A stretch of DNA of 64,000 nt from Acorus gramineus (GCA_030737835.1 CM060849.1:17202334-17266333); one strand, 5' to 3'. Shown: positions 22,966-37,400, numbered from the stretch's first letter. Made by a program: numbers and translations. Notes: generated by a model not told the origin, from the letters alone.

Positions 22966-25900
22966 GGGGAACAGAGACCGCAAAGCGTACCAAACGCCGA
23001 AGCTGCGCAGTATAAGAGGGGGGAGACTGAAACCCTAATCAAACCTTCCCCCTCTTGGTCTCTGGACGATCGATCACATTGAGTCGATGTGGATCATCGA
23101 CGGTCAAAGATTGAAACTGCGCGGAAGAGATCGAACTGAGCGTCTATTGTTGACCATTCTCGATATACGCGTGTTTCGGCTTTGATGTGATGGAGGGGAT
23201 TCTGCACGTATAAAGCGTTTTCATATCAGGGATATTGCCGTCCAAAATAATATTTTTTTATTATAGGTTTTAAATGTGGATCGGATTACTCGAACTTGAT
23301 AGGATAAACTCGATTTTTATATATGTTGGGTTATAAAAATTAGATTCGAATTTAAGTTGAGTAAAAAATCAGGTTAAATTTAAATTGACATCAATTCAAA
23401 ACAGTAATACGTACCTATATGATATTCTAAATGGATCATGTGTGATTAATATTTGATTCTTTACTCTAAATTTTTATCTTTGGATCACAATATATTTCTT
23501 CTGTGGAGTTAAATTTTTTTTTTGTGAGTGATTGAAATTTATGAAATATGTGTGTGCGTGTGTGTTTTTTTTTTTTTGTTAAAAATTAGGCTTGAAAATC
23601 AAGTTCTGTGAGTTGGTTCGAGTTCCACGGGTTGGATTTGAATTAGAGGTTGAAATTCAAGTTATTAGATCGGGTTAGAATTGAACACCTTAAACTTCGG
23701 GTTAGGTCAACCTGAACCCAACTTGTCCGAGTTACATCCCTAATTTTTTTGAAAACCCTATTAATATATGTTTTTCATAGATCTATGGAATATATATATG
23801 GTTTGACATATTTTTTAAAAAATTAATTCCACCTCGGAGAATCCTTGAATTAATTTCATGTCTCTAAAACATTTGTATTTATTTTTAGGTCCTCCAGTTA
23901 ATTAGGGTATTATTTTTAAGTCATTCCATCTAATATGGGTTATCTTTTATCTTTTTTTATTTATTTTGCTTTTGTTTTTATATTTTTAACAATGTAAACA
24001 GATACGTTAACAGTGTACAAACTTGTTAACAGTATACATGGACGGTGAAAAACTAGAAGGTAAAAATTAAATATGTAACCGTGAATTTTTAGATAAAAGG
24101 ATAAAAAATAATATACAATGGGTCCGAGAATTTAAAAAAATAAATTCAAATATTTAAAGAATCTAAAAATGATTCAGAATTAATTTCCTCTTATTTTTTC
24201 TTTAAATCTACCGAAGTGTTTTTTAAATGAATTGATTACATATGAAAATCATTAAAATTCGTTTATATATTCTCGAACCAAAAAAATGATAAGATCAAAT
24301 AATATATTATTTTAAGGGGGCAATGATGGAATTAAAAATATGTTTGACTTTAATTTCCAGATATGATTATATATTTGACATCTTCATCCATATCCATTCG
24401 ATTTTAACGGATCTCCCTCCAAAAATCAACCATAAAAAAACTAGTTCTCTCTCTCTCATTTAAATAACCCGGTAAACAATATTCTATATAATTTTAAGGT
24501 TCTTCATCTTTTATTTTTAATTATTTTTTTTTATTATAATAGGTGAATTGATTAAGGCATTCATGGAGAACAGAGTACCCTTTCAACTACATGAATTCGA
24601 GGTAAAATGAAAAAAACCTAGAAGTAGTTTTGTATATTTTATTTTGTGAATATTTTTTTGGCATAAAAATAAAAATGCTTTAAGACTTTGATTGATTAGA
24701 TTTTTCATCTCAAAAAAATTGATTAGTGCATGCAAGAGTTAGCTTCTCTTTAAGATGTTCACAGATTTTTTTTTCAACAAAAGAAATATGTTCAATCAAT
24801 TTTTCTTCAAATTTCATATACATTTTTTTAAAATTTTAATTAGATAGGTTTCTACTTGATTTTACATGTACATATTATTTATATAGAAGATCTGCTTGTT
24901 AAAGTATTTTTCTACTAATAACACAATGCATATAACCTAGGATTTTTCTTAATGGTAGGGATTATTTAGAATGTTCAATTAAATTAAACTTATTAATATT
25001 ATAATTTTTGGATGTTAAATTATATTATAATATTTTAAATCTAATTTTTTTGTCACTAGGATGACTTGAAATTATGTTGATATGGTATGTGTTTTCAAAA
25101 TTGGCATAAAGGAATCTTTGATGGATTTTTTGTTTTTCTTTTGTGGTAAAAGTTTTATCCACATGCTAAAACACATATAATAATAATTTAGGTTATATAC
25201 ACATAAATAACATAATGATAATGATAAAAATCTAATAATTATTAAAAAAAATCAACCTGATTTATGCATTTAAATGTGGAGCTTAAATAAAGGTATCTCA
25301 ACCAAATCATTTTTGTGCATTTAATATAAGTTAATAGAGTTTACTATGTAGTTTTAAATAAAAGGAATATATTATAATGAAAAAATAATCCACATGTATT
25401 TGAAAGTCTTTAAAGGGAAATATACACAATACCATTTGATAACTATAATTATCTAAAAATTATTTAAAATGTGCGTTAAAGTTATAGCTTCAATTTTTCT
25501 TTTGATTTAAGTTCACTTTGTAATTCAATGAGAATTGGTTAATGTTAAATATTATTCACTAGCTCTTTCAAATATTGAAATGAATATGGATATGATGTGA
25601 TTTGAAATGTAAGTTACAAAAACACCCATGATTAATTGGTATAATAGATAGATTTTGTGATTTATTCCTCATTTAATTATATATAATATATTGTATTTAT
25701 ATTAAATGTATTAGATTTTACATATCAATGTATTGATTCTTTGTTACATTGTATTAGTAAAACATGTTATCTATAAAATAATATATCATGTGTCATGCAT
25801 TGTATATATTAAATAATTATCAACCTTTCCTATCATTTTATATATATATATATCTATCTAACCATGAAGACTAGTTAATATCTCTTAAATAAAAAAATTT

Positions 25901-26209
25901 GGTGAGATAAGAATATCAATGCCAACTTCTTGAATAGTCAACTAACATCTCCTTAACATATTCGATCTTCTAAATATATTTTTTTAATAATATTGGGGAG
26001 ATAACATCTAAAGAATATCCAAATATAACTACTTGTATCATGGAGATATTATCTTATCTAGGTAAGTAATTTTATATTTATTAACAAGATTTGTTTGTTA
26101 CTATTGTTATTAAGGATGTTGTTGAATTTTTTTTTCCTAATCTTTTGTTACATGCTTCTAATATTTACACAGAGAAAATTAGAAGAAAAAAAATAGCAAA
26201 AGTGAAAAA
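22966..26209. other. Intergenic spacer, HEMA paralog to F-box gene
   Basis: Up to about 23200 this is the leader and promoter of the HEMA paralog. The remainder is very AT-rich, with one degenerate inverted-repeat element (23265-23742). No supported gene. Confidence 0.5.
23265..23742. mobile_element. Degenerate hAT-like element
   Basis: The right end, reversed, begins TAGGGATGTAACTCGGAC and continues into GGGTTnGGGTT-type sequence. The left end (TAGGTTTTAAATGTGGATCGG) resembles it weakly. It has the same style as the better preserved element at 46913-47360, and no target duplication is clear. Confidence 0.4.
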
Positions 26210-27397
26210 ATGGAGGCATCGATGGCTGACTGGTCACAACTTCCGAGAGAGCTGGTGGTGTTGATTGCGAGCCGCATAGAGCACCTCTCCGACTACATCC
26301 GTTTCTGCGCGGTTTGCAAGTGGTGGCTATCGATCACGGCCCAAGAGAATCCCCGCCCTCGTCTACGTGAATCTCCATGGCTCATGTTGCCAGCCAAAAA
26401 CAACAATTATTCTCACCAACTCTATAGTCCATTAATGGAAGACAGGTTCCACCCCATCAAGCAAGAAGAGAAAGAGGAGACATGCCTTCTGGCGTTGGGG
26501 TCCTCGCCAGACGGTTGGGTATGCATGGTCGACCAGAAAGGTAATATCTATCTATTCAACCCTTTCTCTGGTTCCCGGTTCGCACTCCCTCCTTTTTTGG
26601 TCAAAAAATATTCCAACAACGTTTCCAACCAAGGCCTCCGCGGCCTTCCCTGTGAGCATCTTATCAAGGTGGCCTGGACTCCAGACCCCACCAACTCCGG
26701 CCCAAAATCCGTCGTCATCTCGACAACAAAAAGATTGGCCGTCTGGCGCCATTCGAAGCAAGAACAGTACTGGACGACGTTCTGGTCCGAGTATGCTCCC
26801 TTCAGCGACATAGTCTACCATGAGGAGGAGGACATGTTTTTCATGATGAGCCACTTTGGATGTTTGATGACCTTCGATCTCTACAGCCTAATTAAGGTGG
26901 CGTGTCATCTCCCTCGCCCGCCCCGCGACATCTCTAAAATGTTAATTGTTTCAAAGGAGCTCAGATACTACCTGGCGATTAGAGGAGGGCCGTCGTCGTC
27001 GTCGTCGTCACTCGTGTTAGTGGTGAGAGAGATAGAAAAGAGGAAGACGAAGGGGTTCAAGGTGTTTGAGCTCAACAGGAGAAGGATGAGATGGGAACCT
27101 AAAGAGAGCTTGGAGGATGATGGAATGTTGTTCCTGGGATTGAATAGCTCCACATACCACTTCATGACTGGTGGTGGTGGAAGCAAATGCAAGGGAAACC
27201 GCATCTACTTCACTGATGACAGTATAGGTCGATCGTCTTATGATGATAATCTCAATAATTTGGGTCGACATGACATGGGTGTTTTCAGTCTGGATGATGG
27301 GAGCTTTGAATGGAATCATTGTAGGAAGTGGAAGGGGCCTCATCCCATATGGATCTTTCCCAATTGGCGGCTCCCCTCCATCGATTTTGAAATGTAG
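26210..27397 (+). CDS. F-box protein with DUF295 domain (SKIP23-like)
   Basis: A 395-residue intronless protein. The F-box at about residues 8-45 (WSQLPRELVVLIASRIEHLS, then FCAVCKWW) would bind a SKP1 protein and make this the substrate receptor of an SCF ubiquitin ligase. The rest has the layout of the plant DUF295 family: NPFSGSRFALPPF in the middle and a C-terminal block with GNRIYFTDDS and HDMGVFSLDDGSFE. No repeats of kelch type are seen. The second ATG five codons in (MADW) could also start translation. The substrate is unknown. The gene is flanked by long AT-rich spacers and is coded in a more GC-rich style than its surroundings. Confidence 0.9.
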   Translation: MEASMADWSQLPRELVVLIASRIEHLSDYIRFCAVCKWWLSITAQENPRPRLRESPWLMLPAKNNNYSHQLYSPLMEDRFHPIKQEEKEETCLLALGSSPDGWVCMVDQKGNIYLFNPFSGSRFALPPFLVKKYSNNVSNQGLRGLPCEHLIKVAWTPDPTNSGPKSVVISTTKRLAVWRHSKQEQYWTTFWSEYAPFSDIVYHEEEDMFFMMSHFGCLMTFDLYSLIKVACHLPRPPRDISKMLIVSKELRYYLAIRGGPSSSSSSLVLVVREIEKRKTKGFKVFELNRRRMRWEPKESLEDDGMLFLGLNSSTYHFMTGGGGSKCKGNRIYFTDDSIGRSSYDDNLNNLGRHDMGVFSLDDGSFEWNHCRKWKGPHPIWIFPNWRLPSIDFEM

Positions 27398-27695
27398 TGC
27401 TTATATTTTGAAAACTTGGGCAATCCTCTAATTACTTTTTATTTTTATGTATTTACTGTTTAGTAAATTTGATCCAAAATTCACTTAAGACATTTTTATG
27501 CACATGTAGGTATCTCATTTAATTAAATGAAATCAATTTATGTTGGTAATTAAAGACATTTGATATCACGTTTTAGTTTGTGCAATTGGATTGACTATCC
27601 CAATGATATATATTGTATTATGATTTATTGAATTGTCATGAGAAATTGATTTATATATATTCCTGAAATATGAGAGGTTGGATTTTCAGGGGCAG

Positions 27696-27742
27696 TACGG
27701 ATGGTATCAATGCTTGGGTGCTGGCGTGCTGCCAAAGCATTG
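27696..27742. other. Small hairpin downstream of the F-box gene
   Basis: CAATGCTTGGG and CCAAAGCATTG form arms around GCTGGCGTGCTG, giving a compact stem-loop in otherwise AT-rich sequence about 300 bp after the stop codon. No known microRNA is recognised. Confidence 0.35.
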
Positions 27743-28004
27743 GATAATGGTTTCTATATATATAGTTATCTAGCTAGGATCAAGAATGTATTTATTGTAT
27801 TGTTGACTTTTTTTTATATGCAAGTTTAATCACCTTTGGCATGGGACATAGGTGTGCCCGACTCGTGCGTTTGTGATTCTTGTATTTAGCTATTCAACTA
27901 CATTTTTTTTTTATAAAACACAGATGAATCTTAGATTAGTATGGAGAGATATGATACTAGTCAAACTAAAAATTATGCATCTATTCATACAATTTTTTTA
28001 TGGG

Positions 28005-28275
28005 GATTTTTATTTTTAAGTCCCTACAAACCATCATATTTAGTGATCGATCCCTCCCTTTTTCGTATTTAGGTTTTAGTCCCCAGATTTAAATGATAGT
28101 TCCTTTTTAGTCCCTGAGAGGGACCTATCTATAAATTATTTAATTTACTTTTTAGTCCATGTGAAAGACCTATCCATGAATTATCCTTTAAATCGGGGGA
28201 CTAAAACCTAAATACGAAAAAGGGAGGGATCGATCACTAAATATGATAGTTTGTGGGGACTTAAAACTAAAAATC
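28005..28275. mobile_element. MITE, copy A of a two-copy family
   Basis: Long inverted repeats of about 90-100 bp start with GATTTTTATTTTTAAGTCCC on the left and, reversed on the right, GATTTTTAGTTTTAAGTCCC. The arms also carry CATATTTAGTGATCGATCCC and its reverse. The central part (TTTTTAGTCCCTGAGAGGGA) matches copy B at 42748-43010 throughout. Confidence 0.85.
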
Positions 28276-29227
28276 TCTTTTTTTTAATGATGATTATTGT
28301 CACAAAATTAACATTTTGAATAATTTTTTAATTTAAATTATAATTCTTTTACCCAATTCACCTTAACATATCCCTATAAAATAGGAATAAAAAATAAAAA
28401 TAACAAACAAAATAAAAAATAAAAAGAACATTTTATCCCAATAAAGTAGGAATACACAAAATTAAAGAGAAAAAGAAACAGATGATAAGTTTTTAAAAAT
28501 AAAATAAAATAAAAATCCCAACAAATATTTGGGACCCTTGCTCGCTTATGCCACAGTCGGCTATAATAAAACATGATGTACATACTCATACGAATTGAAT
28601 GTATATATTTTTACATATTATTATAATAAAATAAATAATGTAGTATATAGTATATATTGCATTAATGTAATATATATTACGTTAGATGATTCCATATGTC
28701 ATACATGAACTATAGAAGAGACTACGTATAAAATTGATTAAGTGCATCAGCTTCCATAAATTTTTTGTAAATCATTAGTTTCACCCCCATTTTATTTTCA
28801 ACTCATAAAAACTAACTCACTCCACACCGAACAGACGCAAAATTATCTCTCTCACGACAGTGGTGGTAGCAAGAGGGCAAAGCGATGTAATGGCTAGAAG
28901 AGTACAATGCCAACGTATGAGGGTATTATTTTTTAATATCTAAAATGTCACTTGATCATTTAAATTAGTGTCTGACATATTAATTGTCTAAAAAAATATT
29001 TGTATTTGTTCTGAAAACAAAAAAAAAATTTAAATTTGAATATTAATATATGTATTTTAAAAATCAGATATTGATCCTAAGGTTTTTGATCATTTCATAG
29101 GTTTACGTGAATTTAAAAGAAAATATAAAAATCGACTTTTAATGTTTTTTTAATTATTCAAACGCATATACCAACTATTTTCGTCAGCATGCTCAAATTT
29201 TCTTTCCGTGATCTTTTTGTTATTAGG

Positions 29228-29456
29228 GTGCGTTTGATCGCGCGATTGCAAAACTGATTATGTAGGAATCTGGATTTTAAAACTGATTCGGCAAGAAGCT
29301 CACTTTCTCAGTTTTTTGAAATTGTAGCTTTTGGGCATTGTTTGTTTGAAATCTGTGTGCAGGAAGCTGCTATAATAAAACTGTTTAGTTGTACGATTGT
29401 AAACGTAGCTTCCTGCAATCGTAAACGTTGCGCAATCACGTAACCAAACACACGCT
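29228..29456. mobile_element. Small inverted-repeat MITE, Tourist/hAT style
   Basis: The left end is GGGTGCGTTTGATC followed by GCGCGATTGC. The right end, reversed, is GCGTGTGTTTGGTTACGTGATTGC. TTA flanks both sides, which would fit a 3-bp PIF/Harbinger-type target site. The ends are imperfect and the superfamily is uncertain. Confidence 0.55.
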
Positions 29457-31300
29457 TAGAGCAACATTTAAAGTCAAAATCAATTCTTAAAATGTATTTT
29501 GAAATGAATGCAGATTTAAAGTCTGAATGAAACAAATAATTAATAATAAAAAAAGGAACGATCCATTCACATATTCAATGGAAAGTGTTAAAAAGTCATA
29601 AAAGGATAGGTTTGATTTTATTTTTAAATTTCAACATTTTTAATCATTCTCAACCTCTCGTGACAAACAGATTCTCGTTTCGTTCATGCACATCCATCCA
29701 AAACATAGTCATCCAATTGTCACCTTCATTTTCCATTGAATTGAAAAAAAAAATGAGTCCAAAGGCTTATATCCTAGGAATAAGGTACACTTTACCTTCG
29801 TTCAAACCCTAGGTAATGAAATTTTATCCGCATTCCATTTTGGATTTGTGTTAATTAGTTGGGTCATATCTTTTTAGTATTAACAATGGTCTAAGGGTAT
29901 TAAATCTTAGACCATTGTCTAATGGTCTAAGGGTATTATATATTGGTATTAAATTAAATAGGCCATAAGTCCATGATGGGTCGACTTATTAGACCTTTTA
30001 AATTAAATGTAAAGGGTGTTGTTCCATTTTATTGTTTTATATTATTCATTAGTACTATTTACTCACTATTTAAAGAGTTATATTTGTTAAAAAAAATTTT
30101 CCATGTTTTACCAATGAGTTTATTTATATATTTTATATTATATAAAAATATATATCTTATTAGATATTGTATATTATTTAAAAAAAAATATAAACTGTAT
30201 TTGATGATAGGAATGGATTTGAGTCTAACACAATAATATAATGTGGCATGTGAGGTTTAAAAACTTACCCCCACGTAGATGGTTATGGAGTTACACACAT
30301 ACAAGTATATTAATGTGTGTTCAGTCATTAATTAGATATTTTCATTAATTATATGTTTAATATATAAAAACCACCGGTGGATATGCATTAATACAGTCGC
30401 ACATTCATTAATGTATGTTACTATGTTTTCATTAAAATATAATATATTTCAAAAGCTAAAACACAACTATTGCCAAAAAGTTAAAATACGACTCAGTCCA
30501 TATAATATAAAATAATAAAACTCCAGGGCCGGAATTCGTAGCTCGACAGGAGAATTTGAAATAAACAATTCATGAATTCCAATTCCAACCTTTATTTAAC
30601 AAAGAAAAAAAAAATTTAAATGTAACTTCGTTAAAAGGATAATATTATATTCAGCCAATTTTTCAATTTTAATTTTTAACCTACATGTGTTTTATATTTT
30701 TTTAAAAATAATATACCTCATCTAATGAATTACATATTTTATAAAAAATAAAACATATAATTTAAAGAATTATATGAATGTATTTATAAAAAATATAAAT
30801 TTTTTTTATCAATTCATATATTTTATTAAAATAAATATATATTTTAATAAGTTTTTATCATGTATGAAATTAAAATATAAACAGATATAACAACACTCTT
30901 CATTGAAACTACTCCGGTTTGCCTAGTCCACTCCGTACTGATGGACCAATTCTCCGCCGGATGATCAATGGGCCCATCACCCTATAAGTCCACGGCGTCT
31001 GTCAACGCGTTTGGTAGACTCACATGGATTAAAAAAATACCAACCAATATTACAACAACGCCATCAACGCCTTCAATGCCACGTCAATACGGACACCGTA
31101 AACGGACATTTAGAGTGTGCGCGGTCCGTTTTGATCTTTAAACGTCTGTCTCTGACAACGAGACCGCGTCGATTAATCATTCAATAAACTTAAAATTAAA
31201 AAATAAACCGAATATAGAACCCAAAAAAAACAAAAACAAAAACAAAAAATAACGTTCGAAAAAAAAAAGAAAAAAAAAAAAAGAGGGACGCGAACATCGG
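29457..31300. other. AT-rich spacer before the MAPKKK gene
   Basis: Mostly AT-rich with A- and T-runs. The last part (about 30900-31300) has mixed composition and is probably the MAPKKK promoter and leader. Reading frames here are short and low-complexity; none is supported. Confidence 0.5.
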
Positions 31301-31417
31301 AGGTCGTCGTCGTCCGTGGCAGATCTAGGGGTTCTAGGGTTTCCATGATAGGCCCCTTTCATGGCGGAAGAGGATTCCGGGATATAAGGAACGTACGATG
31401 ATTCGCGAACAGCGGAG

Positions 31418-34400
31418 ATGCCTTGGTGGAAGAACGCTAGCTCGTCCCCCCCGAAGTCGTCCAGCCCGATCGGTTCCTCCGACTCCTCCTCTTCGATGTC
31501 TCGGAGGCAACGCCGGCCCGGAGTGACCCTCTTCAGCCGTCGCGACTCGCGGATGTCGCCGCCGCCGCACAATTACCATCACCAGCAGCAGCAGCCGAGG
31601 CTCACGCGGGCGAGGAAGCTCCGGCACCTCGACATAGACATCGAGTCCGCGGCGGCTTGTTCACGGGACTCGCCGGAGGGGTCGAAGCCGTCCGTGTCCC
31701 GGTCGGAGAGCAGCCTCGATTTCCCGGGGTACTCGGCGCGGTCGTCGTCCTCTTCGGTGCTCCCTCACCCGCTCCCGCTGCCGGATTTGTCTCCGTTCTT
31801 CCGGCGAGGAGAGTCCGCGGGGTCCTCACCTTCGAATTGTTGCCGTCTCCCTTCCCCTGATTCGGATTATCTGGCTAGGGAAATTGGTGGGATTGGGGAG
31901 AAGGTCTCTTCAATATCTGTTGTTGGAAGGTAATATTTTGCTTTCCAATAATAAAAAAAAAAAGTAATTTGGGGTTGTTCTTTTGTTTGGTCCGTCAAAT
32001 AATTTTGTTGTTGTTCTTTTGTTTGTTTCAAATTGGAGGAAATACTGTCTTTGGTGTTAATTATAACTTTGATACGCTTAGCAAATTGGAAATTTCTGTT
32101 TCTTTGTTGATTGGTTGGAATTGAATAGAGGGAGATCTTGGGCTCTGTTTTGATTTCCGGGGAAACTTTAGAAAATCTGGTTTAAATTGCTCTGTGATCT
32201 GGTTGTTGGGTGCCTTCATGAAGATTTTTTTAGCATTTGTAGTGGTTGTGGCTGAAAGGGCTAAAATAGGTCCTATGAATTGTGTTTTTTTTTTTTTGTT
32301 TGTTTTTTTCCTGGTTAAATTTTCATCCGTCAGTAGGAGTTAGACTTGAATCCAGGATCCCATGTTGAAGAGGGGGGTGCCTCTGCCAACATACCAAGAG
32401 GTGGTTCGATTGTTGATTGTGTTTTTTTTTTTTTTTTATGTAAACGGTTACTTATTGTCCTACTTCTGTATAATTGTGGGCAAATATTCTAATGATGTCT
32501 TTGCAGTTGCAAAAGATTATTGGATTAGTACAATAATCAATTATAAATTTGAAAATAGCTTTATGACAAGGGATCCACTCCTATCATCTGCCATATAACA
32601 AGGGATCCACTCCTCTTTATTTTTGGAAGTTCTTTTGTTCTTTAATGCCCACTACATCTATTTGAAATTTGTGAGCCGGGCAACATTTTCTGTAATCATG
32701 GAATGCATTTAGCAGGATAAATTTTGGATTTTCTAGATCTTTTGCCTGTTCAAAGAAAATCCAGGTTTAGTAAATTACTGCATGCTAGGGTGAAATATAT
32801 GTCAGAAGAAAGATGCAGAGTGAGACAGGAAGGGGTTTCCTGGTTCCTTTACTAATTTGCATCATATTGCTCTGTTTTTTAAGATGGGTAAATTTGTATT
32901 AATTGCACAAGTAATTGAATACTCCAATTGGGCATAGGAAATTTCAACAATTTTTTTATAGCAAAATCTAGGGCTTCTTTTAAAGTGGTGCATTGGAGAG
33001 GTTTAGCATAAAGATGCTGTTGAAATATAACACAAAAATTGGAACAGAAAAAACACATTAGCATTTCTTATTTAAATATTCTGCATCATATATATTTTTG
33101 TTTTAGTTTATCAATTCTTCTCTAGTTTTTGTTACTCTGCCATATTTCTCGTTTGACAAATGTGTCCTTGGCGTGGATAATTTCTTAGTGATAAAGATGT
33201 CTTTATCCACTGTGGGGGCTTAAATACGGCCCTTAACAATTATAATTAGTTTAATTTGTAGGGTGGACCCATAACCTAGTTGGTTGACACTTGACAGCGA
33301 CAGATCATATTTGCAATGGGAGACATTGGGATTGAACCTAGCTTTTTAAGGAAAAAAGAATTGACTTTTTCTGAATGAGTGATATTTGTTTAGCAAATTG
33401 AGACTCCATGACTATCACATATCCTTTGTAAGCAAGTTTATGTTGGGAGTAGGATATATGAAATGAATAATTCTGATTGCATCCTCTCTATAACACTGCA
33501 GTAGGTTGGCCCACCAAACCATGCGCAAGAGCACAGATCATAATGATGTCGTTGGAATTACTTCAGGTCTTAATAGAAGAAGAACTCCAGATTTAAATGC
33601 TGGTGGAAATGTTCAAAGTAACTTTAGGTTGAATGTTCCTGCTAAGAGTGCTCCAGCTAGTGGATTTTCAAGTCCTGTGCGTAGTCCTCGAAGAATGAGC
33701 ACTGGAGATTTTTTTCCATATCCTTACATGGGTTCACAAGGACCCCAAGTCTGGTCAGCCCCAGACATTCCCTCAGATATGATGACAGGTTTCTCTCCCC
33801 AAACTTCTCCAGAGATTTTATTTAGTCCAGAACGCTCTCCCCTTTATAGTCCTACCGGGAAAAGTCATGTACGAAAATCTAGAAATTTAAGTGGGTCCAC
33901 ATCTCCCTTGCACCCAAGGATGTCCCCTGACAACTCTTCAGGCAAGCCTGATTGTGCTGGCAGTCCTATTGTCCATCCTCTGCCCCTTCCTCCAGGTGCT
34001 GCTGGGCCTTCACCACCAGCTTTTGTTGCTCATCAAGCGCCACCAATAGCTGAGTCATCATCGGCAACAAGTCAGTGGGTAAAAGGAAAGCTGATTGGAA
34101 GTGGTACTTTTGGGCATGTGTATGCTGCCACAAACAGGTATGTGAGTATTTTGATTGATTACTCTGTTTCCGATTGAGCTGCTTGAAGAAAGTTATATTG
34201 GTTTCTCTAACAGGCAAACTGGGGCTATGTGTGCCATGAAAGAAGTCAATTTAATTCCTGATGATCCTAAATCTGCTGAATGTATGAGACAGCTAGAGCA
34301 GGTTAGTTCTTTTAATGCATTATGCATCACATTCTCCAAGTTAGGCATCATTCTCGACCTTTTTTCTTGCACTGGCTGTACTTAGATCTCCTGTTTGAGA

Positions 34401-37400
34401 GAAATTTTGTTATTGAATGATAATATACAGCATTGGTATTTTGGTCCCAGTCCTTCACGATATATATTTTTCGCCTGACTTGTGAACTTTGGAATATGTG
34501 AATTTTTTGATGTTGAATCTTTGAATTTAGTAATAAAGAATGATGCTTATGATGCTTCTACCTTCATTTCAAAAGAAAGAAAGAAAGAAAAAGAATGATG
34601 ATGAAATAATGATTAAAGAAATTAACTTTCGAAAACAAGAGGTGAATGAAACAAGCCAAACGTGGGCTTTTCTTGGACGCTGTTGAGAAGTCTTGATATC
34701 TTGACCTTCTTTCATATGTTTGGTCTTTTACTTGTTTGCTTTGTCTTTTCCCCATATGTAGCCCTTCTGATTTATAATAGAGTTGTTTTAAATGTGGATG
34801 TATATATAATATCTGTATAAACACATGTTTCTTCAATTTTATCTATTAAAAAAATTGATTATTTTTTCATTTGCATGAGCATATTCTTATTTATTCTTTC
34901 CTGGAAAACACAACTTTTTTTCTGCTGTCTTATATCCTATAGGACTGTGTTACCATTCATCACTGATGTAACAATATTTACACATGGTTAACGCATTTTT
35001 AGACACACAATCTTGACATGGGACATTGTATGACTGTATGTTATACCTTCATGCAGAATGTCCTATCTAAATATATAGGTATACAGAAGGTGTAATGTTC
35101 AAAGTAGTATTGTAATCTACAATTCTATTCATTCTTTGAAATATGATTTGTGAATATATTAAAGTAAATATGAAATGATTCACATTAGAAATAGATTCCA
35201 TAAAATTGTGCAGCAGTGCCCCACTTAATAAGACAGTTCTAATTAGTGATATTAAGTAAATGCTTTATTTGAATGACTAATGAGTGAATTTTTATGGAGT
35301 TTTTTTAAATAAAATGATAATAAATTAAGATATCATTTTGCTTGTTTATGAATGAAACTTTGCACCCTCTCTTCGTAAAGAAAGAAAAGAAAGTAAAAAA
35401 AACAATCTACTCTCTTTATTTGTTTGAATATATATGGACTTGCACACATCTTCATGTTTATATGCTCCATGATTCCATCAATTTTTATCTGACACTTGTT
35501 ACAGACTGCTTGATTTGGTTCTAAATTATCTTTTTTTTTTACTTATTTTACATCATTCATTCCTACATATATCCTTTCAATGTGACTTCTTTCTGGCATC
35601 ATTTGATATTTGCATGTCTACATGTGTTGCAGATAAATAACTGCATTATGTGTGGGTTATATTTGTCTTGCCTGATTCTTGTGCCATTCTGCAACTATTT
35701 ATGTTCCTCTATTTATGTATCTCAGGAAATAAAATTTCTCAGCCAACTAAAGCATCCAAATATTGTTCAATATTATGGAAGTGAAATAGTGAGTTCATCC
35801 CTAATCTTCTATATTCTGTTATTGGATGTACAACAAATATTGATTCACCTTATTCTCTGTACATACAGGCGGAGGATCGGTTTTACATATTTTTGGAGTA
35901 TGTTTATCCTGGATCAATCAACAAATATGTTCGCGAACATGTTGGAGCCATTACAGAATCTGTAGTTCGCAATTTTACCCGCCATATCCTTTCTGGGCTG
36001 GCTTACCTGCATAGCAAAATGACAATGCACAGGTTTATTTGAACTCAAATCCCTTATTCTTGTTGGACTATAGTTGTTTATTGTTTTATCTACATAATGG
36101 GTAGCTAATTCGGTCTATTATTTAAGAATATCTTTCTGAGGGAGTTTCTCGTTTTTGGATTGCAAACATCATCCAATGGTCAAAATTTAGAGTTGTTTCA
36201 ACTCATTTTGGAAATGTGGTTTCAATTCATTGTTTTTGGAACCATGAGTGATGCCTTTTTAAAATTGATTTCCAATGATGTTAGCAAAAATCTATTTTCA
36301 GTTTTTTCATGATTACAAGATCAAATATTTTAGTAGAAGCGATAGGTAAGCTCTTAAGATTGAAATATAAATGGGAATGGAAACAAAAATAGTTGATGGG
36401 TGTTGTTCATTTTAGAAAATGGGTGTCTAGAGGTAGTATTGCAGGAAAATACAAACGGTATAGAGATGGGTGCTTTCTGTTATTTATTTTGGAGAAATTC
36501 TGAGCATTTTTTCTGTGTTATCTTGCAATAGAAGATCTGCACATTGTTTTAACCTGAAGTATCACAAGTTCATGTATTTTCTGAAATTACGTTTTATATT
36601 TTATATAATTATTCTATTTGAGAAACAGCTTCTATTGCTTTAATAGAATTTTTATTCTCACAGCTTTAAAATGTCAGTATTTTAGGGCATATCCATTTTC
36701 CAGCTTTTTTTCAGTGAACTGTTAACATTTCTTTTGGTGTGAAGAGTAATGATATGTGTAATGGGTTGTGATCATAACAACACTTTTTTTTGTCTTTTAT
36801 CCTTGACATATTTATGGTTCATAGTAATTAATTTTTAGTTTTCTTTGCATGGGTTGGTCATGATTTTATTTATTGGAGAATTTATTACATGTTTTTTTTT
36901 CTTGTTTAAAATCATATATGGGTAATGTCTTATAGTTATTGGACCGTTCAGTTTTCTAAAGATGGCGTAATCTGTGCAGAGACATCAAAGGGGCAAATTT
37001 ACTTGTTGATGCATCTGGTGTGGTCAAGCTAGCAGATTTTGGAATGGCTAAACATGTGAGTTTTTTTTTCCATGTGATTATAGATTGCATATCATACACT
37101 TCATTGGAAGAAATTGATTTTGATTCTTGAATAATGCTAAGATAAACAAAGAACTGTTTCCCAGATCACAATCATGAATGGAGAAATCATCAATTTTGAA
37201 TTTGAAGTGTTGCATTCACTTGCTTGATCAATAAATTTGCTTAAAATTTCTTGAGAAATGTATGGCATTCTGTTTAACTAGTTTTGAAAATTTTAAAATA
37301 AATAAGTAAAAGTGGTAGAAGATCCTCACCTGAAAGGGTGCAGGATTACAATTATACTCGTCTCTTCTTTTCATTTACTTCTGCCTTTTTTAGACCATTA

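Noticed and set aside
30000-30240. Hydrophobic open frame in AT-rich spacer
   Set aside because: Composition of AT-rich DNA alone gives Ile/Leu/Phe/Tyr/Lys-rich frames; no start context, motif or splice partner supports a gene.
31177-31572. Minus-strand open frame over MAPKKK exon 1
   Set aside because: Antisense shadow of the GC-rich exon, ending in poly-Phe from an A-run. The plus-strand frame matches the kinase family.
33255-33340. A functional tRNA gene in MAPKKK intron 1
   Set aside because: A-box- and B-box-like stretches exist, but no cloverleaf with a proper acceptor stem and anticodon arm could be drawn by eye; better seen as a SINE remnant.
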